Positions 26,026-35,222 of a stretch of DNA of 64,000 nt are shown in pieces. Position 1 is the stretch's first letter; each line of letters begins with the position of its first letter. The translations under genes were made by a program, and so were the position numbers. Source of the stretch: Neorhizobium galegae bv. orientalis str. HAMBI 540 (GTDB taxonomy: Bacteria > Pseudomonadota > Alphaproteobacteria > Rhizobiales > Rhizobiaceae); contig NZ_HG938353.1 of NCBI RefSeq assembly GCF_000731315.1, positions 2,480,001 through 2,544,000 on the forward strand. The letters are read 5' to 3'. The notes under the pieces are model-generated. The model saw only the letters and a list, made by a program, of their open reading frames with translations, made no database searches and was not told where the DNA came from.

Positions 26026-27471
26026 TCATTGGATCGGCTGTCCGTTGACGCTGAAGCTCTTGCCGTCCTCGAACTTGACGTCCCAGCGCAGGCGGCCGTC
26101 CGGTTCAGTCTTGGCCATGCCCTTCGCCATCATTATCGCGAATGAAACCTGGTTGAATTCGGGGTCGCTCTTGGCGGCGGCCTGGAAATACTGGATCAGC
26201 TTGTCGATGTCGCGGGCAAGGATCGAGGTTTCGAGCGTGTAGCGGTCCTTCTCGTCCGGGTAACCCTTGACCTTGCCGGAGGCCTCGACGTCGTAAAGCG
26301 CGGATTTCGCAGCGACCCGTGGGAAATCGACGGTCAACTGGCCGTTGTCGAGGAAGGCTTTGCCAAGACGCTCGCCCTCCGCGTCCGGCAGCTGACCGGG
26401 CTTGGAAAAGTCGATTTCCATGAAGGTGTCGATGAACCGCTGGAAGTTGAGGTCGGCGACCCCGACCTCCATTTCCGCCATGTCCGGCACCAGCTGGGCG
26501 TAGAGCGGGGGGATGATGCCGTCCGGCGTCGAGATATTCTCGATGCGCGCCCCGAAGCCGATCCGGGTTGCCACGGCAGGCTCGCTCATCGTGAACGTAT
26601 AATCGAGCTTGTTGATACCGAAATCGCCGATCGGGCTTGCCACGGTGAATTGGTTGAAGCTGATCTTTTCGGAAAGCGCCGTGAAGAACGGCATCGCGCC
26701 GCGGATGAGATCCTTGAGCTTGGCGATCTCGGCCTGCGACGGCTTTTCATCCTTGACGAGTTCCAGCATGAAGGCGACGAGATTGCGGATCTTCTCGGCC
26801 ATCACGCCCTGGACACCGACATCGAAATCGAGGCTTTCGGCGCGGACCTGTATGGGTGGGGTTTCGGGCGTCGCAATCCGTTCGTAGAAGCGCAGGAACG
26901 AGCCCTTGCCGGTGAAATCCGTGCCGCCGGCTGTCGCACTCGCCGCGGACGCCAGTGAATAGTTCATGCCGGCGAAACTCGCCTCGACCTCCTCCGGACC
27001 GCTCTTCGAGACCATTCGGAGCGGGCCGGACGTCGCCTCACCTGATCGCAGGTAGCTGATCGCCGGATCGAAAATGCCGGAAAACACCATGTCGGTGACG
27101 GAATAGCTGAGGTTCGTCGGCTTGCCGTCGGGCATCTTGCCCTGCACGGTGAAATTCATGTCGCTGTCGCTGTTGAACTTCCACTGGCCGTTGTCGAGGG
27201 GTGCGGCGAAAACCGAAAACGGTTTCAGGCCGGAAATCTTGAAATTCTTCTTGTTGATGGATTTCAGAAGCTTGGCGATATCATAGCTGATCTCGTAGCG
27301 TTCGCCGGCCGGTTTGACGGTCAGGAAGCCTGTGGACTTCGCTGTATCCGGCAGGAAATAGCTGAGGCTTTCTTTGAGGGTACGGGCACCCTTGTCGTTG
27401 ATCTCAGCCGCCGCAACCGGATATACGCAGGACGCAGCCATCAGTCCGGTCGCGATCAAAGTACGTTTCAT
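26026..27471 (-). CDS. DUF2125 periplasmic protein
   Basis: 481-residue exported protein with a signal peptide (MKRTLIATGLMAASCVYPVAAAE). The rest is beta-rich and hydrophilic with repeated F/L-x-V-x-G strands (for example KFNSDSDMNFTVQGKMPDGK, DFGINKLDYTFTMSEP, LYDVEASGKVKGYPDE), as in the alphaproteobacterial DUF2125 family, which resembles AsmA-like envelope proteins only loosely. No catalytic motif is seen. A Cys at residue 15 is inside the signal and is not a lipobox of good form. Monocistronic. Function unknown. Confidence 0.8.
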   Translation of the reverse strand: MKRTLIATGLMAASCVYPVAAAEINDKGARTLKESLSYFLPDTAKSTGFLTVKPAGERYEISYDIAKLLKSINKKNFKISGLKPFSVFAAPLDNGQWKFNSDSDMNFTVQGKMPDGKPTNLSYSVTDMVFSGIFDPAISYLRSGEATSGPLRMVSKSGPEEVEASFAGMNYSLASAASATAGGTDFTGKGSFLRFYERIATPETPPIQVRAESLDFDVGVQGVMAEKIRNLVAFMLELVKDEKPSQAEIAKLKDLIRGAMPFFTALSEKISFNQFTVASPIGDFGINKLDYTFTMSEPAVATRIGFGARIENISTPDGIIPPLYAQLVPDMAEMEVGVADLNFQRFIDTFMEIDFSKPGQLPDAEGERLGKAFLDNGQLTVDFPRVAAKSALYDVEASGKVKGYPDEKDRYTLETSILARDIDKLIQYFQAAAKSDPEFNQVSFAIMMAKGMAKTEPDGRLRWDVKFEDGKSFSVNGQPIQ

Positions 27472-27716
27472 GAATCAAACCCTTCCCTCATTCAACGGGC
27501 ACCAATTTGGAAGACGGGCCGCCGAAGTCAAGCGCAAGCCCCTTGTTTCCAGGCCGAAAAGCTTGCACATCTCCGCTCGTTGTATTATAGCGCGCCGGTC
27601 CGCGTAGACACCCTTGGAGGCAACGCGGATGAAGCGCATCGGATGATGCCCTTCAGTTTGACGCGAGCCGACAACGCTTGCGGAAAACTCTCCAAACAAC
27701 CTCGAAAGGATATGCC

Positions 27717-28322
27717 ATGAGCCACGCATCATACGAGCTCAAGGCCGAGGCGCGCGAACGGGTAGGTAAGGGGTCCTCCCGTGAACTTCGCCGCAACGGT
27801 TTCATTCCTGCTGTCATCTATGGTGACAAGCAGTCCCCCATCGCGATCGCTCTGTCGACCAACGAAGTGACGAAGCGCATCCATGCCGGCGGTTTCATGA
27901 CCACGGTTGCCACGATCGACGTCAACGGCGAGAAGATCCAGGTCCTCCCGAAGGACTATCAGCTCGATCCGGTCCGCGACTTCACCATGCACGTGGATTT
28001 TCTGCGCGTCTCGGGCAACACGGAAGTTTCCGTTGAAGTTCCGGTTCACTTCGTCAACGAAGAGAAGTCCCCGGGCATCAAGATCGGCGGCGTTCTCAAC
28101 ATCGTCCGTCACGCAGTCGAGCTGCTTTGCCCGGCCAACGACATCCCGGAATTCCTGACCGTCGACCTGACGGGCGCGAAGATCGGCGACAGCCTCCACA
28201 TCTCCGCCGTCAAGCTGCCGGCTGGCGTACGTCCGGTCATCTCCGACCGCGACTTCACCATCGCGACGATCGTCGCCCCGGCTGCAGGCGTTGCCGAGGA
28301 AGAACCGGCTTCTGCCGAATAA
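27717..28322 (+). CDS. rplY: 50S ribosomal protein L25 (CTC/TL5 form)
   Basis: 201-residue two-domain L25: the N-terminal 5S-rRNA-binding barrel (about residues 1-95: [29 protein letters not shown]) and the C-terminal TL5/CTC domain (about residues 100-190: [35 protein letters not shown]). The Ala/Glu-rich tail is typical of alphaproteobacteria. GAAAGGA precedes the ATG at 27717. A strong terminator follows, and the usual partner pth is 3.4 kb further on. Confidence 0.95.
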   Translation: MSHASYELKAEARERVGKGSSRELRRNGFIPAVIYGDKQSPIAIALSTNEVTKRIHAGGFMTTVATIDVNGEKIQVLPKDYQLDPVRDFTMHVDFLRVSGNTEVSVEVPVHFVNEEKSPGIKIGGVLNIVRHAVELLCPANDIPEFLTVDLTGAKIGDSLHISAVKLPAGVRPVISDRDFTIATIVAPAAGVAEEEPASAE

Positions 28323-28347
28323 CCTGGCCGAAATTCTTGAAATGGGA

Positions 28348-28375
28348 CCCGCTTTCGCAAGAAAGCGGGTTTTTT
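28348..28375 (+). terminator. Intrinsic terminator after rplY
   Basis: CCCGCTTTC-GCAA-GAAAGCGGG, a perfect 9-bp stem with a GCAA tetraloop, followed by six T. Confidence 0.93.
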
Positions 28376-28537
28376 ATTGCCCGCCGAATACAGTTTAGTA
28401 ACGCTGCTTCCGTAATTCGTTCGAATCTTGGCATCGTCGTTTCAGTGAAGTTTAATGAATAGGTGAAACGATGGACGCTACTTCAGCATGACGGGGAAAG
28501 TCCGGCGGCAGCCAGACGATGAATGCGGGGAAGACGG

Positions 28538-30916
28538 ATGACTCATTCCGTTGAGAGTCGTTTTATTGCGATTATTTCGGGCGCCCTTCTGGTCGTCGTC
28601 GCGCCCCTGTTCACGTTGTTTCTGGCGCTTTCCTCCCAACAGGCCGCCAAGAACCTCAGCGAGCACGTCAATGTCGTGCTGGTGACCAACTCCCAGGCGC
28701 TCGGAAAGCCGCTCTGGGATCTCGACACCGACAGCATCCACCAGGTCGCATCGATGCTCGTCGCCGACCCGGCCATCAGCGGCGTGCAGATCAGCGACAA
28801 TACGGGCAAGCTGAATATTTCCGAAGTCGACGTCAATCCGGCCGATTTCCGCGGGCTTGAAGCAATCTCCGAGCCGATCTTCTACAAATCGCAGCAGGGC
28901 ACCCGCAACGTCGGCAGCATCACCGTCTATGTGCCGAAGCTCGGTTGGTTCTCCGCCTTGCACCAGATGGAAATGGCTTTCATCTCCATCTTCATCATCA
29001 CCATCCTGACGGTCTTCGGCGCAGCGATCCTCGGCAACCGCGTCATGGTCATCAAGCCGCTGATGCGGTTGACCGCAGCCATCGAGGCAACCCGCAGGCT
29101 GGGTTCGCGCCACCATGTCGACTGGCGCTCGAACGACGAAATGGGGCGGCTGGCGAAGAGCTTCAACGAAATGCAGACCCTGCTGGAGCGCGAAGAGCGC
29201 GAACTGAAGCGCGCCCACCAGCAGACCACGGAAATCTACAACCTGACGCCGGCCATGCTGTTTTCGCTGACCTCGGGCGACCAGATCGCCGCCGTCAGCG
29301 ACTATTGGCTGCTCGCGACCGGCTATCGCCGTGAGGACGTCATCGGCCATCCCTTTTCCGAGCTTGTCGCGCCGGCGGACCGCCAGATCTATGCAAGGCG
29401 CAAGCAGCAGGCGAAATCGACCGGCCTGGCGATCGAAGCCACCGTCCGCTTCCTCTGCGCCGACGGCCGCCTGATGGACGTGCTGATCGTCGAAATCGAA
29501 CTCGGCACGGCCGGCGGCAGCATTCCCGGCTCGCTGAGCGTCATGACGGACGTCACTGAACTGAGGCAGTCGGAACTGCGCAACCATCAGCAGGCCATCT
29601 CCGACCATCTGACCGGGCTTCTCAACCGCCAGGGTTTCGAAGCGACGCTCGACCAGAAGATTGCCGAGGCCGACAGGGCACGGACCGAGGTCGCCTGCCT
29701 GTTCGTCGATCTCGACCGCTTCAAGGCGATCAACGACAATCTCGGCCATGCCGCCGGCGACGCGGTGCTCTGCCAGTTCGTCGAGCGGACGAAACCGATG
29801 CTCAACGACGACGACACCGCCTCCCGCCTCGGCGGCGACGAGTTCGCCATCCTGATCACCGGGGAAGGTGCCGAGCGCCGCGCCGTCGAACTCAGCCAAA
29901 AGATCGTCGACATGTTCGAGGTTCCCTTCCGGATCCAGGGCACCGGCGTGCGGTTGAGCGCCAGTATCGGGCTTGCCTTCTATCCGAGCCATGCCGCCAG
30001 TGCGGCCGAGCTGCTGCAGAAGTCGGACATGGCGATGTATGCCCGCAAACGCGACGGCAAGAACGGCGCGCAGGTCTACGATCCCGCCATTCTCGACCAG
30101 ACGCGGGAACGGGCCGAGATCGAGAGCGACATCGAAGTCGCCATTGCCGCAAGCTGGTTCGAGGCGCATTTCCAGCCGATCGTCGACATCGAGACCGGCG
30201 TTCCGTCGGGCTTCGAAGCCCTGATGCGCATGCGCCACCCCCGCAAGGGGCTGATGTCGCCGGCCGGCATCATCAGCGTTGCCGAGGAGACCGGCACGAT
30301 CGGCCAGATCGGCAACCTCATCCTGGAAGACGCTATGGCGAACCTTGCCCGCGTCTCACGCCTGCCGGGCATGGGCGAGGCCTATGTCGCGGTCAATTTC
30401 TCGCCGCTGCAATTCGAGCCCGGCCTGCCGGCCCGCCTTGCCGGCCTGCTCGGCCGCTACGGCATCGATCCGTCGCGCCTGGTGGTGGAAATCACCGAAG
30501 CCGTGCTGATGCACGACAACCCGGAAATCCGCACCATCCTCAACGAGATCCATCGCTTCGGCTGCCGCATCGCGCTTGACGATTTCGGCACCGGCTATTC
30601 GTCGCTGAGCTACATGAGCCGTTTCCCCGTCGATATCGTCAAGATCGACCAGTCCTTCATCCGTTCGCTGACCGAACAGACAGGTGACATAGGTAGCAAG
30701 AACAGGATGCTTGTCGAAGGCATTAGTGCTATTTCTCACAAGATGAACTGCAAGGTCGTCGCCGAAGGCGTCGAGACGGAAGAACAGCGCTTATTGCTGC
30801 AGCAAATGGGCATCGACTACGCCCAGGGCTACCTCTTCTCGAAGCCCCGCGAAATCTCCGAACTGCTCTCGGCCCTATCCGCCCGGCAGGCCGAAATCGA
30901 GTCCATGGCGAGCTGA
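28538..30916 (+). CDS. Periplasmic-sensor HAMP-PAS-GGDEF-EAL protein
   Basis: 792 residues: membrane helix (about 10-32), periplasmic sensor of about 115 residues (QALGKPLWDLDTDSIHQVASML), second helix (about 150-172), HAMP, PAS (about 235-345), GGDEF (about 355-515, SRLGGDEFAIL intact, no RxxD site) and EAL (about 530-785). EAL residues are complete: FEALMRM, VNFSPLQF, EITEAVL, LDDFGTGYSSL, KIDQSF, AEGVET and QGYLFSKP. It should both synthesise and hydrolyse c-di-GMP in response to a periplasmic cue. The ATG at 28538 has GGGGAAG upstream. It sits between rplY and pth and is followed 67 bases later by a solute-binding protein. Confidence 0.92.
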   Translation: MTHSVESRFIAIISGALLVVVAPLFTLFLALSSQQAAKNLSEHVNVVLVTNSQALGKPLWDLDTDSIHQVASMLVADPAISGVQISDNTGKLNISEVDVNPADFRGLEAISEPIFYKSQQGTRNVGSITVYVPKLGWFSALHQMEMAFISIFIITILTVFGAAILGNRVMVIKPLMRLTAAIEATRRLGSRHHVDWRSNDEMGRLAKSFNEMQTLLEREERELKRAHQQTTEIYNLTPAMLFSLTSGDQIAAVSDYWLLATGYRREDVIGHPFSELVAPADRQIYARRKQQAKSTGLAIEATVRFLCADGRLMDVLIVEIELGTAGGSIPGSLSVMTDVTELRQSELRNHQQAISDHLTGLLNRQGFEATLDQKIAEADRARTEVACLFVDLDRFKAINDNLGHAAGDAVLCQFVERTKPMLNDDDTASRLGGDEFAILITGEGAERRAVELSQKIVDMFEVPFRIQGTGVRLSASIGLAFYPSHAASAAELLQKSDMAMYARKRDGKNGAQVYDPAILDQTRERAEIESDIEVAIAASWFEAHFQPIVDIETGVPSGFEALMRMRHPRKGLMSPAGIISVAEETGTIGQIGNLILEDAMANLARVSRLPGMGEAYVAVNFSPLQFEPGLPARLAGLLGRYGIDPSRLVVEITEAVLMHDNPEIRTILNEIHRFGCRIALDDFGTGYSSLSYMSRFPVDIVKIDQSFIRSLTEQTGDIGSKNRMLVEGISAISHKMNCKVVAEGVETEEQRLLLQQMGIDYAQGYLFSKPREISELLSALSARQAEIESMAS

Positions 30917-30983
30917 CAAGCCCTCACCACCGGACCAGATGCTGGGTCAGAAATGACAACATGCGCGTTTGGAAGGTGGACAG

Positions 30984-31709
30984 ATGAAAATCGCAGTGCC
31001 GCTTCTTGCCAGCCTCTGCCTCACGGCGGGCGCCCATGCCCAGCAGCCGATCGTCTTTTCGACGGAGTCATACCCGCCCTTCAGTTACCAGGAGCCGGGT
31101 GGCAGCTATCGCGGCGTCGGTATCGACCAGGTCGAGATCATCATGCGCGACGTGGGCACGCCTTACACACTGGAAATCATGCCCTGGGCTCGCGCCATTG
31201 CGGTGGCCGAGACCCAACCCATGCACTGCGTCTTCGCCGCCGCCCGCACGCCCGAACGCGAGCCGCGTTTCAAATGGGTCGTGCCTCTTTTCATCGACCG
31301 CAGCATCCTCGTCCGCCACGCGGGTTCGAAGGTCGCGGCGGCCACCCTGGACGAGGCCAAGCAATACACGACCGGCACCCATCGCGCCGACTATACCGAG
31401 GGGCTTTTGAAGAGCTTCGGTTTCCCGAAGATCGATCTCAGCGCCGATGTCGACACGACGCTCAGAAAGCTGCTCCAGGACCGTATCGACATGATGCCTA
31501 TGTCGGAAGGCGTCTATCAAAAGCTGAAGGCAGACGGGACACCGATCGAAAAGGTCATGCTGTTCTCCGAGCAGCATCTCGGCATTGCCTGCAACCTCGA
31601 TGTGCCCGACGAGCTGATCGTCAGGATGCAGGCAGGTCTCGACCGTATCATCAAGGACGGCGTCCAGAATGCAATCCTGAAGCGCTACGGCATTGATGAG
31701 CTTCAATAA
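30984..31709 (+). CDS. Periplasmic amino-acid-type solute-binding protein (orphan)
   Basis: 241 residues with a signal peptide ending AHAQQ and the family 3 binding-protein fold: PIVFSTESYPPFSYQE at the start of lobe 1, GVGIDQVEIIMRDVGTPYTLEIMPWARAIAVAE, and KLLQDRIDMMPMS in lobe 2. There is no permease or ATPase gene nearby. It follows a receptor with a periplasmic sensor domain, so delivering a ligand to that receptor is at least as likely as transport; this is inference. GGAAGGTGGA lies just before the ATG at 30984. Similar stand-alone proteins occur across proteobacteria. Confidence 0.82.
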   Translation: MKIAVPLLASLCLTAGAHAQQPIVFSTESYPPFSYQEPGGSYRGVGIDQVEIIMRDVGTPYTLEIMPWARAIAVAETQPMHCVFAAARTPEREPRFKWVVPLFIDRSILVRHAGSKVAAATLDEAKQYTTGTHRADYTEGLLKSFGFPKIDLSADVDTTLRKLLQDRIDMMPMSEGVYQKLKADGTPIEKVMLFSEQHLGIACNLDVPDELIVRMQAGLDRIIKDGVQNAILKRYGIDELQ

Positions 31710-31788
31710 AGGCTCAAGCGTCGAAACCGGTTGACTTTGACGGCGTTTCGCGGTGGTGAAAGGCCAGCAGTCAAGGATGGACGTCTCC

Positions 31789-32529
31789 ATGCTCATCATC
31801 GCCGGCCTCGGCAACCCCGGTTCCCAATATGCGGGCAACCGCCACAATATCGGCTTCATGGCAGCGGACGCGATCCAGCGTCGTCCCGGTTTTTCGCCCT
31901 GGTCGAAGAAGTTCAAGGCACTGATCTCGGAAGGCGAACTCGCCGGCGAAAAGGTGCTGCTGATCAAGCCGCAGACCTTCATGAACCTCTCGGGCGAAGC
32001 GGTCGGCGAGGCGATGCGCTTTTACAAGCTCGGCCCGGAAAACCTCATCGCCATCTATGACGAACTCGATCTGCCGGCGGCCAAGGCCCGCATCAAGACC
32101 GGCGGCGGCCACGGCGGCCACAATGGCGTCAAATCGCTCGATGCCCATTGCGGCCGCGAATACCGCAGGCTCCGCCTCGGCATCGGCCATCCGGGAGCAA
32201 AGGAGCTCGTCCACAACCATGTGCTCGGCGATTTCGCCAAAGTCGACCAGACTTGGCTGTCCCCTCTCCTCGATGCCCTAGCTGACAACGCCGAAATGCT
32301 GGTGAAGGGAGAGGATTCGCAGCTGATGAACAAACTGGCGCTCGCCGTCGGCGGCAAGCCGGACGAGGAAAAGCCAGCCAAGGACGCAAAACCCGAAAAG
32401 AAGCCTGCCGCCAAGCCGGCCGGGCAATCGCATATCCATCAGGCCCGCAGCGGCGGCAAACCGAACCTGCCGACCTCGGGCCCGATGGCCGAGATGCTGA
32501 AGAAGATGTTCGGCGGCAAGGGCGAATAG
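31789..32529 (+). CDS. pth: Peptidyl-tRNA hydrolase
   Basis: 246-residue enzyme releasing peptides from prematurely dropped peptidyl-tRNA. The catalytic residues are Asn9 and His19 (IIAGLGNPG ... GNRHNIGFM) and the Asp in IYDELDLP; also present are [25 protein letters not shown] and [10 protein letters not shown]. About 50 extra C-terminal residues are Lys/Pro/Ala rich, as in other rhizobial Pth proteins. The ATG at 31789 is chosen by homology ([11 protein letters not shown]) with AAGGA 11 bases upstream; a nearer ATG at 31777 has its ribosome site too close. Confidence 0.94.
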   Translation: MLIIAGLGNPGSQYAGNRHNIGFMAADAIQRRPGFSPWSKKFKALISEGELAGEKVLLIKPQTFMNLSGEAVGEAMRFYKLGPENLIAIYDELDLPAAKARIKTGGGHGGHNGVKSLDAHCGREYRRLRLGIGHPGAKELVHNHVLGDFAKVDQTWLSPLLDALADNAEMLVKGEDSQLMNKLALAVGGKPDEEKPAKDAKPEKKPAAKPAGQSHIHQARSGGKPNLPTSGPMAEMLKKMFGGKGE

Positions 32530-32984
32530 TGTCGATGCCCCCTGCCGACTTCGTCATTCGCCCGGCCCGCGACGGCGATCTTGCCGACCTGATCGAACTC
32601 TATCACCACCTGAACCACGACCCGGACCCGGAGCCGGCACTGGCTCAGGAGCGTTTCGCCGCCATTCTCGCCCAGCCCGGCATGACGGTGTTGATCGGCT
32701 TCGCAGACGGGCGCGCGGCAGCCACGGTGACACTGATCGTCGTGCCGAACCTCACCCGCAAGGGGGCGCCCTATGCGCTGATCGAAAACGTCGTCACTCA
32801 TGCCGACCACCGCAAGCGCGGTTATGCCGGCGCCCTCATCCGCAGGGCCATGGATCAGGCCTGGAATGACGGCTGCTACAAGGTCATGCTCCTGACCGGC
32901 TCGACGGACCCGGCAACGCTGCGCTTCTACGAACGCTGCGGTTTTGTTCAGAACAAGACCGGCTTCCAGATCCGCCGCGCTTAG
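32529..32984 (+). CDS. GNAT-family N-acetyltransferase
   Basis: 151-residue acetyltransferase fold. The acetyl-CoA loop is VVTHADHRKRGYAGALIRRAMDQAW (motif A, HRKRGYAG), followed by CYKVMLLTGSTDPATLRFYERCGF (motif B). The first half has FVIRPARDGDLADLIELYHHLNHDPDPEPA. The substrate is unknown. The GTG start overlaps the pth stop by one base (TAGTG), so it is translationally coupled to pth; the ATG six bases on is an alternative. Confidence 0.85.
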   Translation: MSMPPADFVIRPARDGDLADLIELYHHLNHDPDPEPALAQERFAAILAQPGMTVLIGFADGRAAATVTLIVVPNLTRKGAPYALIENVVTHADHRKRGYAGALIRRAMDQAWNDGCYKVMLLTGSTDPATLRFYERCGFVQNKTGFQIRRA

Positions 32985-33068
32985 ACAGCCCGTATCGCTA
33001 CAGGTTAAAGGGGTGGCGCGCCGCTTTCGGAGCGGCTAAGGGAGGGCTGATCGAAAACGGAAGCTAAC

Positions 33069-34013
33069 ATGAACCAGGTCCCGAACATGGATGACATCAC
33101 CGGCGAACTCGTCACCCTTCGCGATTACTGGCGTTATGCCATCTCCCGCTTCAACGCCGCCAACCTCAGCTACGGCCACGGCACGACAACGGCAAGCGAC
33201 GACGCTGCGTTCCTGATCCTCGACAGCCTCGACCTGCCGATCGACGTGCTCGATCCCTTCCTCGACGCCCGCCTTCTGCCGGCCGAACGCCGCCTGCTGG
33301 CCGAGCGGATCGACGCCCGCGTCACCACCCGCAAGCCCACGTCCTACCTGACCGGCCACGCCTATATCCAGGGCGTTCGCTTTCTCGTCGACGAGCGGGT
33401 GATCGTCCCCCGCTCCCATATCGGCGAAATCCTGTTCAGCGAATATCTGAGCGAGAACGGCTCAACCTTCCTGCCCGATCCGCTGAGCGTCGAAAGCGCC
33501 GTTGATATCTGTACCGGTTCCGGCTGCCTTGCGATTCTCGCGGCAAAATTCTTCCCGAATGCGGAGGTCGATGCCGTGGACCTCTCGACCGATGCACTCG
33601 AGGTGGCAAGGCTGAACGTCGCCGAGCACACCGTCGAAGATCAGGTCACGCTTTTCAACGGCGATCTCTTCACGCCACTCGGAAACAAGAAATACGACCT
33701 GATCATCACCAACCCGCCCTATGTGGATCACGAGGCGATGGACGGTTTTCCGGCCGAATTCCGCTCCGAACCGGCAATGGCATTCGACGGCGGCGTCGAC
33801 GGTCTCGACCTCGTGCGCCGGCTGCTCGGGGAAGCGCCGGCGCATCTCAACATCGGCGGCGGGATGATCTGCGAAATCGGCTCCGGCCGCGAAATCCTCG
33901 AAGAGGAATTCCCCGACCTCGACTTCCTATGGCTGGAAACGGCCGAATCGCAGGACGCGGTCTTCTGGATCAGCGCCGAAGCGCTCGGCGTGAAGGCGGG
34001 AAAAAAGAGGTAG
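33069..34013 (+). CDS. prmB: Ribosomal protein L3 N5-glutamine methyltransferase
   Basis: 314-residue HemK-type methyltransferase acting on a Gly-Gly-Gln glutamine. The N-terminal helical domain reads TLRDYWRYAISRFNAANLSYGHGTTTASDDAAFL, a PrmB rather than PrmC pattern; SAM motif I is VDICTGSGCLAILAAKFFPNAEV and the catalytic motif is LIITNPPYVDHEAM. PrmB methylates L3 during 50S assembly. The location next to pth, clpS and ychF fits a translation cluster. It converges with clpS with six bases between them. Confidence 0.88.
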   Translation: MNQVPNMDDITGELVTLRDYWRYAISRFNAANLSYGHGTTTASDDAAFLILDSLDLPIDVLDPFLDARLLPAERRLLAERIDARVTTRKPTSYLTGHAYIQGVRFLVDERVIVPRSHIGEILFSEYLSENGSTFLPDPLSVESAVDICTGSGCLAILAAKFFPNAEVDAVDLSTDALEVARLNVAEHTVEDQVTLFNGDLFTPLGNKKYDLIITNPPYVDHEAMDGFPAEFRSEPAMAFDGGVDGLDLVRRLLGEAPAHLNIGGGMICEIGSGREILEEEFPDLDFLWLETAESQDAVFWISAEALGVKAGKKR

Positions 34014-34019
34014 CCCTCT

Positions 34020-34328
34020 CTATTCCTCTGGCTCGGTGATGAACATCAGCGGGAAACCCGCCTCCTTGGCAAGATCGACCGCTTCCTTCGCCTTGGTCTC
34101 GGCGATGTCCTTGGTACAGACGACGACCACCGCCAACCCCATCCTGTGCGCGGTCAGCATCACTCGGTAGCCGGTTTCCTCGCTCATCCGGAACACGGCT
34201 TTCAACACCATGGTGACGAATTCGCGCGGCGTGTAGTCGTCGTTGACGAGCAGAACCTTGTAGAGCTTCGGCCGCTCCAGCTTGGTCTTGGTTTTCGTCT
34301 TTGGTTTTAGGGTGGTATCTTCGCTCAT
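34020..34328 (-). CDS. clpS: ClpS adaptor of the ClpAP protease
   Basis: 102-residue N-degron adaptor. A disordered Lys/Thr N-terminus (TLKPKTKTKTKLERPK) leads into the core: YKVLLVNDDYTPREFVTMVLKAVF (Asn-Asp-Asp of the N-end pocket), YRVMLTAHRMGLAVVVV (His of the pocket) and ETKAKEAVDLAKEAGFPLMFITEPEE. The start at 34328 has AGGAGG nine bases upstream and gives the usual length. No clpA gene lies next to it. Confidence 0.93.
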   Translation of the reverse strand: MSEDTTLKPKTKTKTKLERPKLYKVLLVNDDYTPREFVTMVLKAVFRMSEETGYRVMLTAHRMGLAVVVVCTKDIAETKAKEAVDLAKEAGFPLMFITEPEE

Positions 34329-34429
34329 GGCGTCTCGCCTCCTGATGACGGCGTCCGACACTAGGCATTCCGGCTTATATCGCACCGCAACCGGAATTTT
34401 TCAAGCAGCTGATCGGAGTGGAATGCGGG

Positions 34430-34831
34430 TCAATCGGCATCCAGGAGAACGCAATCCCGGCCTTGTGCCCGGACGATCGAAGCCGCCCGCTTGTCGAAGG
34501 TAGCGAATATGTCGCCGCCGAGCCTACGTCCCTCGAATTCGATTACACCATCTGCGAAGTCGCCTCCCGTTTCTAGGAAAGTGAGACCGGCTTCGACCGC
34601 CCCACGATCAAGCGCTACCGTCTTGACGCTCATCCACGTCCGGATTGCGACGGCAAGGTCGCTCTGGCTTTTTTTGTAGAGCCGACGAAGAACCCACACC
34701 ATTTCGCATAGGGTCTGGTTTGAAATGATCACCTCGTTCGAAGCTAAAAGAGCCTGGGCTTTGGGGCTCTCGACTTCATGGTCGAAGATCATTGCCCTCA
34801 AAAGGATATTGGTATCGACGATCAGGCTCAT
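34430..34831 (-). CDS. vapC: PIN-domain toxin, VapC family
   Basis: 133-residue type II toxin, a presumed Mg2+-dependent RNase. The acidic site is complete: Asp in LIVDTNILLRAM, Glu in LCEMVWVLRR, Asp in GDFADGVIEF and Asp in IFATFDKRA. Its ATG overlaps the vapB stop by four bases (ATGA). It is intact, in contrast to the ruined PIN gene at 5.1 kb. The RNA target is unknown. Confidence 0.88.
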   Translation of the reverse strand: MSLIVDTNILLRAMIFDHEVESPKAQALLASNEVIISNQTLCEMVWVLRRLYKKSQSDLAVAIRTWMSVKTVALDRGAVEAGLTFLETGGDFADGVIEFEGRRLGGDIFATFDKRAASIVRAQGRDCVLLDAD

Positions 34832-35085
34832 TGCTCGGCCTCGCCGGCGTAGCTTGCCGCAATCGCCTCGTTGATCTCATCGATCGAATAGCTTTTGCCG
34901 GTCGTATTCTTGAACATTCCGAAGACGCTTTCGATCGGAAGTTTGCCGGCAATCGGATGGATCATAGCCTGCCGCTTTGGTTGGAGATCGACATCGATCT
35001 CATCGCCGGGCTTGATGCCAAGGTGATCAAGAACTTCCTTTTTCAAGGTAACCTGTCCTTTCGCGGTAACTTTCAATCTAACCAT
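34828..35085 (-). CDS. vapB: AbrB-type antitoxin, VapB family
   Basis: 85 residues. The N-terminal swapped-hairpin DNA-binding domain reads VRLKVTAKGQVTLKKEVLDHLGIKPGDEIDVDL; the C-terminal part (residues 50-85, VFGMFKNTTGKSYSIDEINEAIAASYAGEAE) is the toxin-binding tail. The ATG at 35085 is favoured over that at 35091 because GGAGA lies six bases before it. It is expected to repress its own promoter in the 137-base gap to ychF. Confidence 0.87.
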   Translation of the reverse strand: MVRLKVTAKGQVTLKKEVLDHLGIKPGDEIDVDLQPKRQAMIHPIAGKLPIESVFGMFKNTTGKSYSIDEINEAIAASYAGEAEQ

Positions 35086-35222
35086 CGCCATTCTCCATTG
35101 ACTTAAAGTAAGGCAAATATGCCTTACTTGCAAGGATTGCCTGACAGCAGAGCCTTGACCGCTCCGGCACTTTCCCCCATAGCCACAGCAACGAAATTTC
35201 TTCAGATACAGGGTCCGGACCC

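Noticed and set aside
28478..30238. 586-residue open frame on the minus strand
   Set aside because: Antisense of the HAMP-PAS-GGDEF-EAL gene; no signatures of its own.
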